DNA of 64,000 nucleotides, taken from the NCBI GenBank assembly GCA_002358575.1, contig DEPD01000093.1:17387-81386 (forward strand), read 5' to 3'. The position numbers and the translations under genes are program-made. Within the stretch, counting starts at the first letter, position 1; each line of letters opens with the position of its first letter. Origin of the DNA: Lachnospiraceae bacterium UBA3401. GTDB taxonomy: Bacteria > Bacillota > Clostridia > Lachnospirales > Lachnospiraceae. Below are positions 62,885 to 64,000 of the stretch, in pieces. Under the pieces are notes generated by a model. That model did not search any database. It saw nothing but the letters and a program-made list of their open reading frames with translations, and had not been told where the DNA came from.

Positions 62885-63985
62885 ATGCAGATAAAATGCA
62901 ATGTACTTGACAGGCAGTTTCAGATGTACCAAGAAGAATATGAACAGGCAGTGCTGCGCGTACTGCGTTCAGGCTGGTATGTGCTGGGAAATGAAGTCAG
63001 ACAGTTTGAGGAAGCGTTTGCACGATTTACTGGAAGGAAATATTGTGTTGGATTAAATTCAGGACTAGATGCGCTTGTTATGTCGGTAAGGGCACTTGGC
63101 ATTGGCAGAGGTGACGAAGTGATTGTGCAGGCAAATACCTATATTGCAACAGTGCTTGGCATTACTGAAAACAATGCAACTCCTGTGTTTGTTGAACCTG
63201 ACGAATATTTTAATATGGACGCAAACAAGATAGAACAGGCAATTACGGACAGGACGAAGGCGATAATGGTAACACATTTGTATGGTCAGGCGTCTGAAAT
63301 GACAAAAATAGTGAATATTGCAATGAAGCATCGTCTACAAGTCATCGAAGATTGCGCACAGTCTCATGGAGCATGTTTTGCTGGAAAGATGACAGGAACG
63401 TTTGGCATTTCAGGATGTTTTAGCTTTTATCCAACAAAAAATCTGGGCGCATTTGGTGATGCGGGTGCTGTTGTTACAGATGATGAGATACTTGCAGAAA
63501 AACTGCGTATGATGCGCAATTATGGCAGTAAAGTGAAGTATCACAATGAGATAGAAGGGATTAATTCGAGGCTTGATGAAATGCAGGCCGCTCTTTTGCG
63601 GGTAAAATTATCCCACTTGCAAGAGCTAAATGACGAGAGAAAAATGTTGGCCCAACGATACAATGAAGGGATAACAAACCCAATAGTTTGTTTGCCGAAA
63701 GTAAGAGATGGTGCGGAGAGCATTTATCATCAGTATGTAGTAAAATGTGTGTCTCGGGATTCTCTGCAAAAGTCATTGGAACAAAGTGGTATACAGACAC
63801 AAATACATTACCCAATACCGCCTCATTTGGCGCAATGTTATCATTTTCTTGGATACAAAAAGGGGGATTATCCCATTACAGAATCTTATGCAAAGGAAGT
63901 TTTGAGTTTACCTATTTATACAGGAATGATATTGGAAGAACAGGATTATGTGATAGAGCAGATTAATGCATTTAGAAATCATTAA
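62885..63985 (+). CDS. DegT/DnrJ/EryC1-family sugar aminotransferase (FdtB/QdtB-like)
   Basis: PLP-dependent aminotransferase of 366 aa. ATG 62885 is chosen because AACAAGGA lies just upstream; the open frame reaches back to 62846. GLNSGLDALVMSVRALGIG, GDEVIVQANTYIATVLGI, IEDCAQSHGACFAGKMTGTF and SFYPTKNLGAFGDAGAVVT, in which the Lys of TKNLG binds PLP, are a near-complete match to the FdtB/QdtB subgroup. These enzymes aminate a dTDP-3-keto-6-deoxyhexose to a 3-amino sugar. NSRLDEMQAALLRVKL and QIHYPIPPHLAQCY are also typical. It is complete, with 15 bases left in the window; matching genes (rmlA, rmlB, a ketoisomerase, an acetyltransferase) would be expected beyond the right edge. Confidence 0.9.
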   Translation: MQIKCNVLDRQFQMYQEEYEQAVLRVLRSGWYVLGNEVRQFEEAFARFTGRKYCVGLNSGLDALVMSVRALGIGRGDEVIVQANTYIATVLGITENNATPVFVEPDEYFNMDANKIEQAITDRTKAIMVTHLYGQASEMTKIVNIAMKHRLQVIEDCAQSHGACFAGKMTGTFGISGCFSFYPTKNLGAFGDAGAVVTDDEILAEKLRMMRNYGSKVKYHNEIEGINSRLDEMQAALLRVKLSHLQELNDERKMLAQRYNEGITNPIVCLPKVRDGAESIYHQYVVKCVSRDSLQKSLEQSGIQTQIHYPIPPHLAQCYHFLGYKKGDYPITESYAKEVLSLPIYTGMILEEQDYVIEQINAFRNH

Positions 63986-64000
63986 GGAATTGTAGGAAAA

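Noticed and set aside
1..64000. Transposases, integrases, phage genes, tRNA or rRNA
   Set aside because: No open frame or stretch in the window shows their motifs; the local duplications and scars have no recognisable mobile element attached.

Overview
The window is moderately AT-rich DNA from a Gram-positive, low-GC Clostridia, most likely a gut Lachnospiraceae. This rests on strong AGGAGG-type ribosome sites, frequent TTG starts, very large surface proteins built from GLUG, InlB-B and Big_2 modules with Thr/Glu/Ser linkers, and typical Firmicutes polysaccharide genes. I recognise no rRNA, tRNA, CRISPR array, IS element or phage gene.

Layout. (1) 1-12564, + strand: a tightly packed cell-surface glycan operon. 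It holds the 3' end of a UDP-HexNAc 6-dehydrogenase, a WbpP/TviC-like UDP-GlcNAc 4-epimerase, a NodB-like deacetylase, four GT4 glycosyltransferases, a FemAB/GNAT-like transferase, an asparagine-synthetase-type amidotransferase and two paralogous polytopic membrane proteins. It ends in a clear intrinsic terminator. Dehydrogenase, epimerase and amidotransferase together suggest a GalNAcA or GalNAcA-amide residue. (2) 12600-22320, + strand: a sigma-A-type promoter, then an MMPL/RND-family transporter overlapping a 1.8-kb-residue-scale (about 1,774 aa) membrane-anchored surface protein with a mirrored GLUG-helix-InlB-helix-GLUG layout, then a decayed pair of ABC exporter genes. (3) 22500-28635, - strand: a lipoprotein solute-binding protein, a chemoreceptor and a hybrid histidine kinase, apparently one operon read from a good promoter near 28700. 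(4) 28934-35482: a secreted protein of about 2,180 aa with a Thr/Glu repeat region, GLUG motifs and about 14 Big_2-like modules, followed by a strong terminator.

(5) 35628-63985, + strand: a second, longer glycan locus running off the window. It starts with another asparagine-synthetase-type gene and contains a PglK-like ABC flippase, a Wzy-like polymerase, an MBOAT plus SGNH O-acetylation pair, two GT11-type genes (one with a changed donor motif), GT2, GT4, GT17, DUF5672 and DUF3431-like transferases, four more large polytopic membrane proteins and a DegT-family sugar aminotransferase. A short scar at 51645-51810 contains fragments of two gene types that are intact nearby, showing duplication and loss inside the locus.

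How it fits together: the two glycan loci would make an undecaprenol-linked, uronate- and O-acetyl-decorated heteropolysaccharide. Six uncharacterised polytopic proteins carry an acidic motif just after the first membrane segment, as GT-C enzymes do, so they may add side branches outside the membrane. The central 23 kb is a surface and sensing block. The most interesting candidate system is the MMPL transporter with its stalk-like surface partner. All assignments come from reading motifs by eye; no searches were run.
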